The translations under genes were made by a program, and so were the position numbers. A stretch of DNA of 64,000 nucleotides, from contig CATJOY010000048.1 of NCBI GenBank assembly GCA_949741925.1, forward strand, positions 110,268-174,267. The letters are read 5' to 3'. This stretch comes from an uncultured Desulfovibrionaceae bacterium (lineage in GTDB: Bacteria > Desulfobacterota > Desulfovibrionia > Desulfovibrionales > Desulfovibrionaceae). Below the pieces are notes generated by a model that was not told where the DNA came from, ran no database searches, and worked only from the letters and a program-made list of their open reading frames with translations. How positions within the stretch are numbered: position 1 is the stretch's first letter; each line of letters begins with the position of its first letter. This document shows positions 18,793 to 28,215 of this stretch, one piece after another.

Positions 18793-19815
18793 ATGTTCAC
18801 TACTCCCTTTATAACGACAGGCCGCGCCGGAGCGCAAGGCGGTCTGAAAAAATTGTCGTTCTGCTTTGGCCTGGCCCTGTTGCTGGGCGGCCTGACCGCA
18901 TGTTCCGACACCACGGAAAAGAAAACGCCGGTCACATCTACAAATACAACGGCGCCTGCCGCCCCGGCAAACGCCGCTCCCCAATCCTCCAAAGCCGTGT
19001 CCACCCCCCAACCTTCCGGCTCCCAAGCAACCGGGGCCGCTGCTCCCGCTGCCGCCAGCGGGGGAAACGCCGCCAAACAGACGGATGCCGGAACAACAAC
19101 CGTATTTTATGACTTCACAGTGGTCAGCGGCCCTGAGGATGCAAACAACATGCGCCCGGTGCGTTTGCGGTATAAAGGCCGGGAAATTCCCCTGGATACG
19201 GAGCCTCTCCGCGAAGCGACAGCGGGCGACATTGAAAAAAACGTGCCGCTCAAGGGCTGTGAAACCATGAAGGTGGATATTTTTACCGGCGGAGCGAACT
19301 GCTGCGCCGGCTATTACCTGCTCAGCAGCTGTGGTTCCGAGCGCTACGCGGCGTATATTACGCCGTATGACGGCTACCTCAGCCCGCATCCTGAAACCGT
19401 GGCTGATGGTGTGGTCGGCTACCTCATCAGCGATCCCTCCTTCATGTATTACGAAATCGATCCCCAGAACGGCGTTTCCCTGGCCCGCCCTTCTTCACCC
19501 AGACCCGAACGTTTCCTGATCTTTGAAAACGGCGCCTGGCGCGTTGACAAACCCGGCGAATTCAAGGCCGCCTATGAAAAATTGCTGCAAGAAACCCGCG
19601 ATGACAAGGATATGGATCCTACCGCCAAGGCAATTACCGTGGCCTATTACTCGCTGATGAACGGCAAGGATGCAACGGCCGTCACCAAGGAACTGGCCAA
19701 AGCCCTGCCCGACACGTTCAGCAAGCAAGCGGAGGCGATCATGAAAGAGCTTCGGAAAGCCGTAGATGGTTTCAAACCGGCGCGCAACCTGAATCTGAAC
19801 AAAGCCCCCGCGTAG
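18793..19815 (+). CDS. Predicted lipoprotein, function unknown
   Basis: A 340-residue protein. A membrane segment KKLSFCFGLALLLGGLTAC ends in a lipobox (LTAC, Cys37), preceded by an unusually long n-region (MFTTPFITTGRAGAQGG). A low-complexity Ala/Thr/Ser/Pro linker (residues 45-95) leads to a globular domain with five or more cysteines (KGCETM, ANCCAGY, SSCGSER) that may form disulfides in the periplasm. I do not recognise the domain. AAGGAGA lies seven bases before the ATG. A small Pro-rich gene follows closely. Confidence 0.8.
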   Translation: MFTTPFITTGRAGAQGGLKKLSFCFGLALLLGGLTACSDTTEKKTPVTSTNTTAPAAPANAAPQSSKAVSTPQPSGSQATGAAAPAAASGGNAAKQTDAGTTTVFYDFTVVSGPEDANNMRPVRLRYKGREIPLDTEPLREATAGDIEKNVPLKGCETMKVDIFTGGANCCAGYYLLSSCGSERYAAYITPYDGYLSPHPETVADGVVGYLISDPSFMYYEIDPQNGVSLARPSSPRPERFLIFENGAWRVDKPGEFKAAYEKLLQETRDDKDMDPTAKAITVAYYSLMNGKDATAVTKELAKALPDTFSKQAEAIMKELRKAVDGFKPARNLNLNKAPA

Positions 19816-19838
19816 CCCCATCAATGAAGGAGATTCTC

Positions 19839-20159
19839 ATGAACACGAGAGAAAACGGCGCGCTGTCCGGACCTGAACGTCCTGACCAGGCCCCGCGAAC
19901 ACCCCATACGGATCACCACAACGCCCCCCTATCCGGCCGGTACGACGGCCTCCCGGACGGGGCAAAACAATCCGCCGCCCCGGATGAGAACACCACACCG
20001 GATACGCCGGGTCTGGCCGCGGCCGGCGCCCCGGCCGCCGACAAGCCCTTGCCGGACGCCAACGTTGCCCCGGAGGGCCATTGCCTGACCGCGGCCTACC
20101 CGGAAAGCACCCGGCTGGATACCGGAGAACCCTGCGACGACGGCCGCGACGGCAAATAG
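19839..20159 (+). CDS. Hypothetical low-complexity protein
   Basis: A 106-residue hydrophilic protein rich in Pro, Ala, Asp and Gly, with no domain that I recognise. AAGGAG lies seven bases upstream of the ATG and overlaps a possible upstream ATG at 19824. It begins 24 nt after the lipoprotein gene and probably shares its transcript. Low complexity means it could be a spurious frame, although the ribosome site argues for translation. Confidence 0.5.
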   Translation: MNTRENGALSGPERPDQAPRTPHTDHHNAPLSGRYDGLPDGAKQSAAPDENTTPDTPGLAAAGAPAADKPLPDANVAPEGHCLTAAYPESTRLDTGEPCDDGRDGK

Positions 20160-20514
20160 AACAGGAACGTTTTCCGGTCTTGTACCGCCCGGGGCTGACG
20201 GCGCACTCCTCTGCGGCGATGGCTCCGGGCTTGGCAAGAGGGCCTTGCCCGCCCAAGGCAAAAACCATACGCGCCATGAAAGCGTACAGGCCGAAACGCT
20301 TGAAAGACCAAACGCCCATCCGCCCCGGGCAGCCCCGCTCTTGAGAAAGACTCCGAGAAAAAGCCCCTTGCGCGGACCAAAAACAATCTCACGCCCCGGC
20401 TCCCTCCTGCAAGACCGGGTAAAGCCCGGCCCCGGCCTTGCCCCCATTGGCCGCCCTTGTCTTCCGGCGCATAGTCCTTTTCTTTGCGCGCGGCTTGCGG
20501 TAGACTGCCTCCCC
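20160..20514. other. Intergenic region before the GGDEF-like gene
   Basis: The frame of the downstream gene stays open to 20245, but residues encoded here are basic and Pro-rich without family character, so I treat it as non-coding. No hairpin or promoter recognised. Confidence 0.45.
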
Positions 20515-23193
20515 ATGAGCAGACAGCACCAGCTGACAGACCGGCAGCCCCCTTTATCCGCCCTTGAGCCGCAGGGCTCTTTCCGGCCTCTTTCCCGCAA
20601 CCTCGAGCGGCATGATTTGGTCGCCTTTGAACCGCGCCTGCGCGCCGCTATCGCCGCGTTTCTCCCCCACAGCGGCCACAGCCTGCATTTTCCCGAGCAA
20701 GCGGCGCTCCGGCAGGTGGAATATCTGGGTTCCGAGCGGCGGATTATCTTACCCCTCTATGCCCCCCCCCTCGCCGCGGAAGGCCTCCCTGCCGCTTCTC
20801 CCCCAGCCGCTCCTCTTCCTGAGCAAACCGATCTCCCGCAGGAAAACGCCCGCCTGTTGGGGCTGTATGTAGCCTCAGGAGTTCGCGCGGCCGCGGTCAG
20901 GCCCCTGTTGCCCGCTCTGCCGCATCTGCTGGCCCTGGTCATGGAGAACCTGCGGCTGTATAAAAACAGCCTGAGCGATCCGGTGACCGGCCTTTTTACC
21001 CGCGAGCATTTGCTGGCCACACTGGCGGGCGATGTGGAGCGCTGCCGTGATGCCCGGGCCGCCCGGCGGCAGGCCTTTGATGAGGCCGGGGCAGCCGGAG
21101 GTTCAACCGGAGAAGCGCTCCAGGCCTGCTGCCCGGGGCTTCTGGCTATCCGCCTGCACTCGCTGCGAAGCATTGTGCTGCGCCACGGCTATCTTTTTGC
21201 GGAGAGAATCATGGCCGCTTTGGGGGAGGGCTTGGAGAATTCTCTGCCCCCTCGGGCCATGGCGGCGCGGACCGGGGATTTTGAGCTGGCGTTGTTGCTG
21301 CCCGACGGCAGCGAGAAAAGCTGCCGGACCATGGCCGCAAAGGCGGCGGCGGCTCTGGCGGGGCTCAGCCTGCCGCACACCCTGACCCGGGAAAAAATCC
21401 GGCTCGGGGCAGCCATCGGCTACGCCCGCTATCCCCAGGATATGCCGGGCCAAGCCTTTGGCAAACCGGCCAGCGAACAGGCCCGCCTCTTATTGCGCAA
21501 CGCCCGCATGGCCTCGGCCCTGGCCGGGGAACTGGCTGATAAGGCTGATCCGCTGCCTGTGCTTGGTTTTGCCGGCATTCTGGCAAAGGGCGGCCGCATT
21601 GTGGAAACCCTGCCCCTTTCCCGACTGCGCGTCAGTTTAGGCTACGCCGCCGGAGCCATGGAAGGCCAGCGCTTTTCCGTTTGGGCTGATCCCGGTCAGG
21701 GAGAACCCCCGTTCTTTGTGGATGAAAACACGCCCTTTTCCTCCCTCTACAAGGGAGAAATTGCTCTGATCGAGGTCCGCCGGGATACCTCGCTGGCTGA
21801 GGTAATCCAACTGGGCGATCCGGCCTGGAACCTGGAAGCCGGGGATACGCTGCGCCTCCTGCCGGGCCTTGCCCCTGCCCGCGCCCCCTCCGGGGAGGAG
21901 CCCCGGCGCGATCCGCTCACGGGCCTGCTGCACCACGGCGATTTTCTAGCCCGCTTCAGCGAGGAACGCGAGAAATACGATGCGTTCTGCCTGGCTATCC
22001 TGCGTCTGACGCCGACAAACGGCGATGAAACCGAGGCCTCCGTCGCCCCTAAGCCGGGAAATCAGGAACAGGGAGAACCGATCCCTCCGGGGATTCCGGA
22101 AAACGCCACGGGGGGGGCGGATTCCTACGATAGCAGCGAATCGCGGCCGGAACTCCTGATGGGTGAAGCCGTGCGCCTCTGCCGGGAAATGTTGGGGCAC
22201 GATATCCTGGGCGGCCGTTTCGGATTGACCAGCCTGATTTTTTTCCACCCCAACCTGGCAGGCCCAGAGACGGCGGCTCTCTACGGCGCGCTCTGCCGCC
22301 GCCTGGGCGAAGAACTTTTCCAGGGGCAGGGCGAAGGCCGCGTGGCCGCCGGCGTGGCCTACCATCCCTTTTTGAGCTTTCGCAAAGGCGCGGTTCTGGA
22401 AAACTGTCAAAAGGCCCTGGAATACGGCATTCTTTTGCCCTTCCCCCACGTGGGGCTTTTGGATTCCCTGGCCCTGACCATCAGCGCGGATAAAAGCTTC
22501 AGCCAAGGGGATGCCCTCTCGGCGCTGGAGGAATACAAAAAGGCCCTGCTGGCCGATAGGGATAACGGCCTGGCCTGGAATTCCCTGGGGGTTTGCCTGG
22601 CCTCTCTGGGCCGCCACGAAGAAGCCCGGCACTACTTTGACGAAGCCCTGGAGCGCGACCCCGGCGATGTTATGGCCCTCTACAATCTGGGGTACAGTTG
22701 CCAGTGCCTGGGAGAAAAACAGGCTGCGGAAAGCTGTTACAAACGGTGCCTGAAACAGGATCCTGAGCACCTCTTTTCTCTGCTCCGGCTGGGGCAAATG
22801 GCTGAATCCTCAGCCCTGGAACACGGTGGGCCCAAGGCCTTTGCCAGAGCAGAAAAACTTTACACCCGGGCGGCCGGGGTGCCGGGAGCTTCGGCCCTGG
22901 CCCTGCGCCACTTGGCACAGCTTTGCCTCAGACAGGGGAAAACATTGGAGGCCCGGGAACACCTGCACGAAGCCCTGGGCAAGGAGCCTCAGAACGCTCA
23001 GGCCCTCCAGATGTTGGCTGCCGTGTACCTGGGCAGCGGCGAAGATGCCGCCGTGGCTGAAAGCCTGGCCCGCCAGGCCGTGTTGCTCCGGCCGGACCTC
23101 AAAGCCGGCTGGCAAACGCTGGCCAAAGCCCTGGAAGCGTTAGGACGGCCTCGCGAGAGCCGAGAGGCCGGGCTGCGGGCAAAGGAATTTTAA
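20515..23193 (+). CDS. Protein with two degenerate GGDEF-like domains and C-terminal TPR repeats
   Basis: About 892 residues from the ATG at 20515. Domain 1 (about 140-310) has the GGDEF lead-in DPVTGLFTREHLLATL, but the active loop reads RTGDFELALLL. Domain 2 (about 465-655) begins RDPLTGLLHHGDFLARF and has GGRFGLTSLIF in place of the active loop. Neither retains a proper GG(D/E)EF, so both are probably catalytically dead. From about 660 on there are TPR-like helices (SALEEYKKALLADRDNGLAW, then LGRHEEARHYFDEALERDPG, AESCYKRCLKQDPEHLF). A scaffold or sensor role is inferred. The start lacks a good ribosome site. Confidence 0.75.
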   Translation: MSRQHQLTDRQPPLSALEPQGSFRPLSRNLERHDLVAFEPRLRAAIAAFLPHSGHSLHFPEQAALRQVEYLGSERRIILPLYAPPLAAEGLPAASPPAAPLPEQTDLPQENARLLGLYVASGVRAAAVRPLLPALPHLLALVMENLRLYKNSLSDPVTGLFTREHLLATLAGDVERCRDARAARRQAFDEAGAAGGSTGEALQACCPGLLAIRLHSLRSIVLRHGYLFAERIMAALGEGLENSLPPRAMAARTGDFELALLLPDGSEKSCRTMAAKAAAALAGLSLPHTLTREKIRLGAAIGYARYPQDMPGQAFGKPASEQARLLLRNARMASALAGELADKADPLPVLGFAGILAKGGRIVETLPLSRLRVSLGYAAGAMEGQRFSVWADPGQGEPPFFVDENTPFSSLYKGEIALIEVRRDTSLAEVIQLGDPAWNLEAGDTLRLLPGLAPARAPSGEEPRRDPLTGLLHHGDFLARFSEEREKYDAFCLAILRLTPTNGDETEASVAPKPGNQEQGEPIPPGIPENATGGADSYDSSESRPELLMGEAVRLCREMLGHDILGGRFGLTSLIFFHPNLAGPETAALYGALCRRLGEELFQGQGEGRVAAGVAYHPFLSFRKGAVLENCQKALEYGILLPFPHVGLLDSLALTISADKSFSQGDALSALEEYKKALLADRDNGLAWNSLGVCLASLGRHEEARHYFDEALERDPGDVMALYNLGYSCQCLGEKQAAESCYKRCLKQDPEHLFSLLRLGQMAESSALEHGGPKAFARAEKLYTRAAGVPGASALALRHLAQLCLRQGKTLEAREHLHEALGKEPQNAQALQMLAAVYLGSGEDAAVAESLARQAVLLRPDLKAGWQTLAKALEALGRPRESREAGLRAKEF

Positions 23194-23441
23194 CGTATCC
23201 TTGAATCGCGCAGCGCGGCGCCGCGCCAGACGCAAAGGCGCATACGCACAAGCCCTTCGGGCCGACACCGCGCTTGTTTCCCGGCGCGGTCATGCGCGCG
23301 CCGCGGCATTCCGGGAGCATGCAGCGCTTTCGGGCAGAAAACGCCGGCAACGGTTCCCCTCCGGGGAAACCCGGGCCGCCTGAATCCGCTCCGGAGCGGC
23401 GGAAACCTCATCAACGGATTTAACAACCAGGAGAATGCAGT

Positions 23442-24857
23442 ATGAACATCGATCTGCTCATTAAAAACGGGCATGTGGTTGACCCCTTGAACAAAGTCAA
23501 CAAGATTGCGGATGTGGCCCTGGCCGAAGGCAAGGTCCTCCAGGTTGCGGAAGACCTGGATCCTACCAACGCCAAGGAAGTTATTGATGCCTCCGGCCTG
23601 ATGGTCACCCCCGGTATTGTCGATCCCCACGTGCATGTGGTTCCGGAAGGCGCCGGCGGGCTTTCCTTCCATATGCTGCTCCGCAAGGGCGTAACCACCA
23701 CCCTGGATATGGCCGGTCCCATCGGCATGTTCCTGGATGAGGCCAAAAACTACGGCTGCGGCATCAATGCCGGGTGTTTGCAATCCCTGGCCCCCAAACG
23801 CGACCTCAAGGGCGAGGACGCAAGCGCGGCAGAAATAGGCGAAGCCATTGATAAGGCCCTGGCGGCGGGAGCCTTCGGCATTAAGATCATGGGCGGGCAC
23901 TTCCCTTTCACCCCGGAAACCACCGGCCGGATCATTGAGGAAGCAGATAAGCGCGGGGCCTACATCGCCTTCCACGCGGGCAGCACGGTCAACGGCAGCA
24001 ATATCAACGCCGTTGAAGAAGCCCTGGAGCTGGCCGGGAACCATCCCCTGCACCTGGCCCACGCCAATGCCTATTGCCGCGGCCAGGTTGAGGATGTGCT
24101 TATGGAAAACAAGCGCCTCCTGGAGGGCCTCAAAAAGAAACCCAACGTCATTTCCGAATCCTACCTCTCGGTCATGAACGGCACCGGCGCGCTGATCAAC
24201 AAGGAAACCGGCCGGGCGGCCAGCGGCGTCACCCGGATGTGGCTGGAAAGAAAAGGCTACACCACGGATAAGGCGGGCATGGCCAAGGCCATCAAAGATG
24301 GCTGGTGCTGCATCTACGGCCCGGTAGGGAGCGAGATGCTCTATCTCAGCCCCGAAGAGGGCTTCAAATACTGGGAAAGCAAGGATACGGATGTCTGGTG
24401 CTCCTTCCCGGTCAACAGCCCTGTGACCATGGTCAACTGCGCCACGGCCCGCCGTGATGACGGCAGCTTTGTAGTCAACGCCTTGTGCACCGACGGCGGC
24501 TTTATTCCCCGCAACGTCATCCTGGAAAACGGCCTGCGCCTCGCCCAAATGCGGTACATGGAGCTGGAGGATGTTATTGCCAAGGCTACCTACTGCGGCG
24601 CGCGCATGGTCGGCCTCACCAACAAGGGGCACCTGACCCCGGGCGCGGATGGCGATGTAGCCATTTTCCATAGTTGCGGCAAGGTTCAATACACCATCAT
24701 CAGCGGCCAAGTCCGCATGGCCGCCGGGATCTGCTTCGATGGTCCCGGCCGGGTCTTCACCTCCAAGCAGGGGCAGGCCGCCGTGCAAAACAACGGGCTG
24801 GATTGCATTGTGCCGGATCTCGCCCAAAGCGATTACCTGAAAGGGCACGCTCGCTAG
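23442..24857 (+). CDS. Metal-dependent amidohydrolase (hydantoinase/dihydroorotase-like)
   Basis: A 471-residue amidohydrolase-superfamily enzyme. The N-terminal beta-sandwich (LLIKNGHVVDPLNKVNKIAD) leads to the metal motif DPHVHV; the lysine in GIKIMGGH (likely carbamylated), the histidines in IAFHAGS and LAHANAY, and CTDGG complete the pattern of a binuclear zinc site. The actual substrate (a cyclic amide or N-acyl compound) cannot be told. GGAG lies eight bases before the ATG. It converges on a TRAP-oxidoreductase operon and could serve the same catabolic route (inference). Confidence 0.82.
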   Translation: MNIDLLIKNGHVVDPLNKVNKIADVALAEGKVLQVAEDLDPTNAKEVIDASGLMVTPGIVDPHVHVVPEGAGGLSFHMLLRKGVTTTLDMAGPIGMFLDEAKNYGCGINAGCLQSLAPKRDLKGEDASAAEIGEAIDKALAAGAFGIKIMGGHFPFTPETTGRIIEEADKRGAYIAFHAGSTVNGSNINAVEEALELAGNHPLHLAHANAYCRGQVEDVLMENKRLLEGLKKKPNVISESYLSVMNGTGALINKETGRAASGVTRMWLERKGYTTDKAGMAKAIKDGWCCIYGPVGSEMLYLSPEEGFKYWESKDTDVWCSFPVNSPVTMVNCATARRDDGSFVVNALCTDGGFIPRNVILENGLRLAQMRYMELEDVIAKATYCGARMVGLTNKGHLTPGADGDVAIFHSCGKVQYTIISGQVRMAAGICFDGPGRVFTSKQGQAAVQNNGLDCIVPDLAQSDYLKGHAR

Positions 24858-24870
24858 GCTGCCTTAAAAA

Positions 24871-24912
24871 AAGCCCCCCTTGGCGCCGCAAGATGGCGCC
24901 AAGGGGGGTTTT
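24871..24912 (+). terminator. Terminator between convergent genes
   Basis: A 14-bp perfect stem CCCCCCTTGGCGCC / GGCGCCAAGGGGGG with a seven-base loop, TTTTG on one side and an A-run on the other, so it can serve both the amidohydrolase and the SDR gene. Confidence 0.88.
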
Positions 24913-24962
24913 GCTTGCTTTCGCTTCTTCTCCGGGGCGCCTGGCCCCTTCCCGAGAAAGGG

Positions 24963-25712
24963 CTAGTTGAACTGCCCGCCGTCTATCAAGTAGGATTGGC
25001 AGGTAACAAAAGAAGATTCATCGGAAGCCAGGTATACATACATGGGCGCTATTTCATCAGGCGTGGCCTGCCTGCCCAAGGGCACGTTGGCCTTGATGAC
25101 CTTGGCCTGGCCTTCCGGGCCGCCGAGGTTGGCAATGGCCGGGCCGTTGAATTCCGTATCCACCCAGCCGGGGCACACCGTATTGACCCGGATAGCAAAA
25201 GGAGCCAGTTCCCGGGCAAGGCCGGTGCCAAAGGCGATGATGGCCCCTTTGGAAGCCGCGTAGGCGCTCATGCCCGCGCCGCCGCGTTTTCCGGCCACCG
25301 AAGCGGTATTGATGATCGACCCCTTGCCGGCCTTTTTCAAATGCGGAATAGCGTATTTCGCCCCCAGAAACATAGAACGCACATTGGTCAGCATGATATC
25401 ATCCCACTGCTCGGTGGGAAAACTCTCGATCACGCCGCCATACTGAATGCCCGCGTTCTGAATCAGGACATCAAGACCGCCGAGCAGCGCCGCGCCTTCG
25501 TTGATAAAGGCCGCTATTTCGCGTTCTTCGCGCACGTTGACCCGGATATAGCGAGCGCCGATTGCGGCGGCCGCGGCTTCTCCTTTGGCCTGGTTGGCGC
25601 TGCCTATGATAACCTCCGCCCCTTCAGCAACCAACATTTTTGCGGCGGCCTTGCCGATGCCGCTGGAAGCGCCGGTTACAAGAATTCGCTTCCCTTTCAC
25701 TCTATCGCTCAT
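24963..25712 (-). CDS. Short-chain dehydrogenase/reductase
   Basis: A 249-residue classical SDR. The NAD(P) motif TGASSGIG is at residues 13-20, NAG at about 86-88, and the catalytic S138, Y151 and K155 are all present (NTASVAG, YAASK); the C-terminal PGWVDTEF is typical. AAAGGAG lies six bases before the ATG at 25712. It lies downstream of the GMC oxidoreductase and TRAP genes, and probably oxidises or reduces an intermediate of the imported compound. Confidence 0.92.
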   Translation of the reverse strand: MSDRVKGKRILVTGASSGIGKAAAKMLVAEGAEVIIGSANQAKGEAAAAAIGARYIRVNVREEREIAAFINEGAALLGGLDVLIQNAGIQYGGVIESFPTEQWDDIMLTNVRSMFLGAKYAIPHLKKAGKGSIINTASVAGKRGGAGMSAYAASKGAIIAFGTGLARELAPFAIRVNTVCPGWVDTEFNGPAIANLGGPEGQAKVIKANVPLGRQATPDEIAPMYVYLASDESSFVTCQSYLIDGGQFN

Positions 25713-25893
25713 AGTTACTCCTTTAGACCTCGAATAGCGTGGACCACGAAAATATGCAGCCCCCTTTGGGGGCCTGGAAATCATTCCCTGAGGCTTCCCG
25801 GCTCCCTCGCGCCTTTGGGCAAAGAGGCCGTTCCGCTCTCCTGCGGCATGGTCCCCCCGGATGCTCTCCCCAAAATGCTCTCTCTGACAGGCT

Positions 25894-25910
25894 CCGGGGC
25901 AACGCCCCGG
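25894..25910 (-). repeat. Dispersed palindrome, family 2, copy 1
   Basis: On the minus strand CCGGGGCGTTGCCCCGG, preceded by ATGCCTCCGACGG. The same 30-odd bases occur at about 34144-34174 on the plus strand with one difference. It lies between the GMC and SDR genes. Confidence 0.6.
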
Positions 25911-25936
25911 CCGTCGGAGGCATGCTGCATAATGCG

Positions 25937-27526
25937 CTAGAAGAGAGCGTCTTCCTTAATGAGGGCGGCCCCCTTCTCGCCGATCATCATGGCCGCGGCG
26001 CAGGTATTGCCGGAAACCATGGTCGGCATGATGGCCGCATCCACCACGCGCAGGCCTTCCAAGCCATGGACGCGAAGCCTATCATCCACCACGGCCCGGG
26101 CATCATTCCCCATGCGGCAGGTGCTGGTCGGGTGAAAGACCGTGCCCCCGCCGCCGCGCACATAGTCTTCAATGGCCTCATCATCCGCCACGCCGGGCCC
26201 GGGGATATGCTCTTCAAGAATATACTGTTTCAGTGCCGGGGATTGGGCAAAACGGCGGCAGGTCTTAAAGACCTCCATAGTCACCTTGAGATCGATCTCT
26301 TCTGCAAGATAGTTCGGGAAAATGGCCGGATGGGCGGCCGGATCGTTGCTTTTAATGCGCACATAGCCCTGACTGAGGGGCCGGAGCTGGTAGCCCAGAA
26401 TAGTAAAACCGGGGAAACGGTGCGGCATCTGGCCCGGTCCGGGAGCCGAAAAGCTCATAAAAATGATTTCCATATCCGGTACGGGCTCCTCGGGCGAGGA
26501 TTTCATAAACGCGGCGAACTGCCCGGCCCCGATGGTCAACGGCCCGCGGAAGTTGGTCACATACTGCCAGCCCGCTTTGATACGCAGCCACCAATTCCGG
26601 TAGAGATCATTAATGGTAATCGGATATCTGCATGTATGCACGGTGCGAATCTGGTAGTGATCCAGCAGGTTTTCCCCCACGCCCGGCAGATCGTGCACGA
26701 CCTCCACGCCCTTTTCCCTGAGCAGTTCGGCGTTGCCCACGCCGGAAAGCTGGAGAATCTGGGGCGAGCCGATTGCCCCGGCCGAAAGCACGATTTCCCT
26801 TCCGGCTCTGGCCGTGTGCAACTGGCCCTTTGCATCCCGGTATTCCACAGCGACAGCCTTTTTGCCCTCAAACAGAATGCGCTCAACCAGGCTGTTGGTC
26901 TCCAGCGTCAGGTTGGGCTTGTTACCCCGCAGGTAATCGGCCGAGCAGGAGCGAAAGGCCTTGCCCACAGTGAGCTGGTAGGGGGCCACCCCTTCTTGCA
27001 CTTCACCGTTGAAATCATCGGTATAGGGCACGCCAAGTTCTTTTCCGGCGGTGATAAAAGCATGGCCGATAACGCGCGGATCACGCATATCGCTGATGGC
27101 CACGGGGCCGTCGCCGCCGTGGTATTCGCTGGGGCCGCGCTCCTGCTTTTCCAGCTTTTTAAAATACGGCAGCAGGTCGTTCCACCCCCAGCCTTTGTTG
27201 CCCAGAGATTCCCAGTGATTATAATCCTCTTTTTGCCCCCGGATGTGGATCAGGCCGTTAATAGCGCTGCTGCCCCCAACCACTCGGCCGCGCGGCCAGC
27301 CGATCCGGCGGTTTTTGATGTTGGGATCAGGCTCAGTCATGTACTGGAAGGTGAGCTTAGGGTTATATACGTTCTTGTAATAGCCGACCGGAATGTGCAG
27401 CCAGGGGTTCCAGCTTTTGGCGCCCGCCTCCACCAGAAGCACCGTGGAAGCTTTCTGCTCGGCCAGCCGGGCGGCTACGATGCAGCCGGCGCTTCCGGCT
27501 CCAATGACGATATAATCGTAAATCAT
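25937..27526 (-). CDS. GMC-family oxidoreductase (choline dehydrogenase-like)
   Basis: A 529-residue FAD flavoprotein. The FAD motif GAGSAGCIVAARLAE begins at residue 8, the GMC signature 1 region reads GRVVGGSSAINGLIHIRG, signature 2 reads GAIGSPQILQLSGVG, and the C-terminal catalytic region HPTSTCRMG plus VVDAAIMPTMVSGNT is intact. These enzymes oxidise primary alcohols. The ATG overlaps the DctQ stop by 4 nt, so it is in the TRAP operon; its substrate is probably the imported alcohol or a derivative (inference). Confidence 0.92.
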   Translation of the reverse strand: MIYDYIVIGAGSAGCIVAARLAEQKASTVLLVEAGAKSWNPWLHIPVGYYKNVYNPKLTFQYMTEPDPNIKNRRIGWPRGRVVGGSSAINGLIHIRGQKEDYNHWESLGNKGWGWNDLLPYFKKLEKQERGPSEYHGGDGPVAISDMRDPRVIGHAFITAGKELGVPYTDDFNGEVQEGVAPYQLTVGKAFRSCSADYLRGNKPNLTLETNSLVERILFEGKKAVAVEYRDAKGQLHTARAGREIVLSAGAIGSPQILQLSGVGNAELLREKGVEVVHDLPGVGENLLDHYQIRTVHTCRYPITINDLYRNWWLRIKAGWQYVTNFRGPLTIGAGQFAAFMKSSPEEPVPDMEIIFMSFSAPGPGQMPHRFPGFTILGYQLRPLSQGYVRIKSNDPAAHPAIFPNYLAEEIDLKVTMEVFKTCRRFAQSPALKQYILEEHIPGPGVADDEAIEDYVRGGGGTVFHPTSTCRMGNDARAVVDDRLRVHGLEGLRVVDAAIMPTMVSGNTCAAAMMIGEKGAALIKEDALF

Positions 27527-28056
27527 TGTGAATTTCCTGTAGGCGAAAGGGTTTCGCCGCTAAAGGCCAGATAGAGCTCTCGGCAGGCCCGCAGCAAACT
27601 GGAAAGAAAAAAAGCCGCGCTGCCAAGGGGAACAGAAACATAAATCCAGGACATGGAAAGATTGTTCAGCATGATGATGCGCTGGTTCCCGGCCGCCAAG
27701 GTGGCTTTCCAGCCGAAGAAGACAAAAAAAGCCAGAAACAGGCAGCAGAGCAGGGAAACAGCGGCCTTGAGCAGGCAGCGCCGGCGATAAGGCAACACAT
27801 TGTGCCAGGTATCCACGGCAATATGCCCGCCGTTGTGCAGCACAACAGGCGCGCCGATGAAGGTCATCCAGACCATACACGCCTTGGGCAGCTCTTCACT
27901 CCAATCAACCGGCGAGAGGAGCACGAAGCGGGCAAAAACCGCCACCACCACGGCTGCCGCCATGATGATACAGATAAGGGTGCCGCCCACCGTCAGCAGA
28001 CGAATAATAAAGGTATCCAGCGCTGTCAGCGCCTTAAAGATTCCACGTACCGGCAT
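27523..28056 (-). CDS. TRAP transporter small membrane subunit (DctQ family)
   Basis: A 177-residue membrane protein with four hydrophobic segments and the DctQ hallmark VDWSEELPKACMVWMTFIGA after the second helix. GGAGG lies five bases before the ATG. Together with DctP and DctM it forms a sodium-driven solute importer in the inner membrane. Confidence 0.9.
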   Translation of the reverse strand: MPVRGIFKALTALDTFIIRLLTVGGTLICIIMAAAVVVAVFARFVLLSPVDWSEELPKACMVWMTFIGAPVVLHNGGHIAVDTWHNVLPYRRRCLLKAAVSLLCCLFLAFFVFFGWKATLAAGNQRIIMLNNLSMSWIYVSVPLGSAAFFLSSLLRACRELYLAFSGETLSPTGNSQ

Positions 28057-28215
28057 GGCTGCCTCCGTTGGTGGTCCGGCCGGGACGGCCTGAGCCGCCC
28101 CGGCAAAGCGCTCGCCTTGGGAAAAACCGCCCGAAGGCTAACCCCTTCTTTCTCTAACCCCATAGGATGCGGTCTTTTCCACGGCGTGCCGGGTTCTCTC
28201 CCCGGCCGCATTCCA

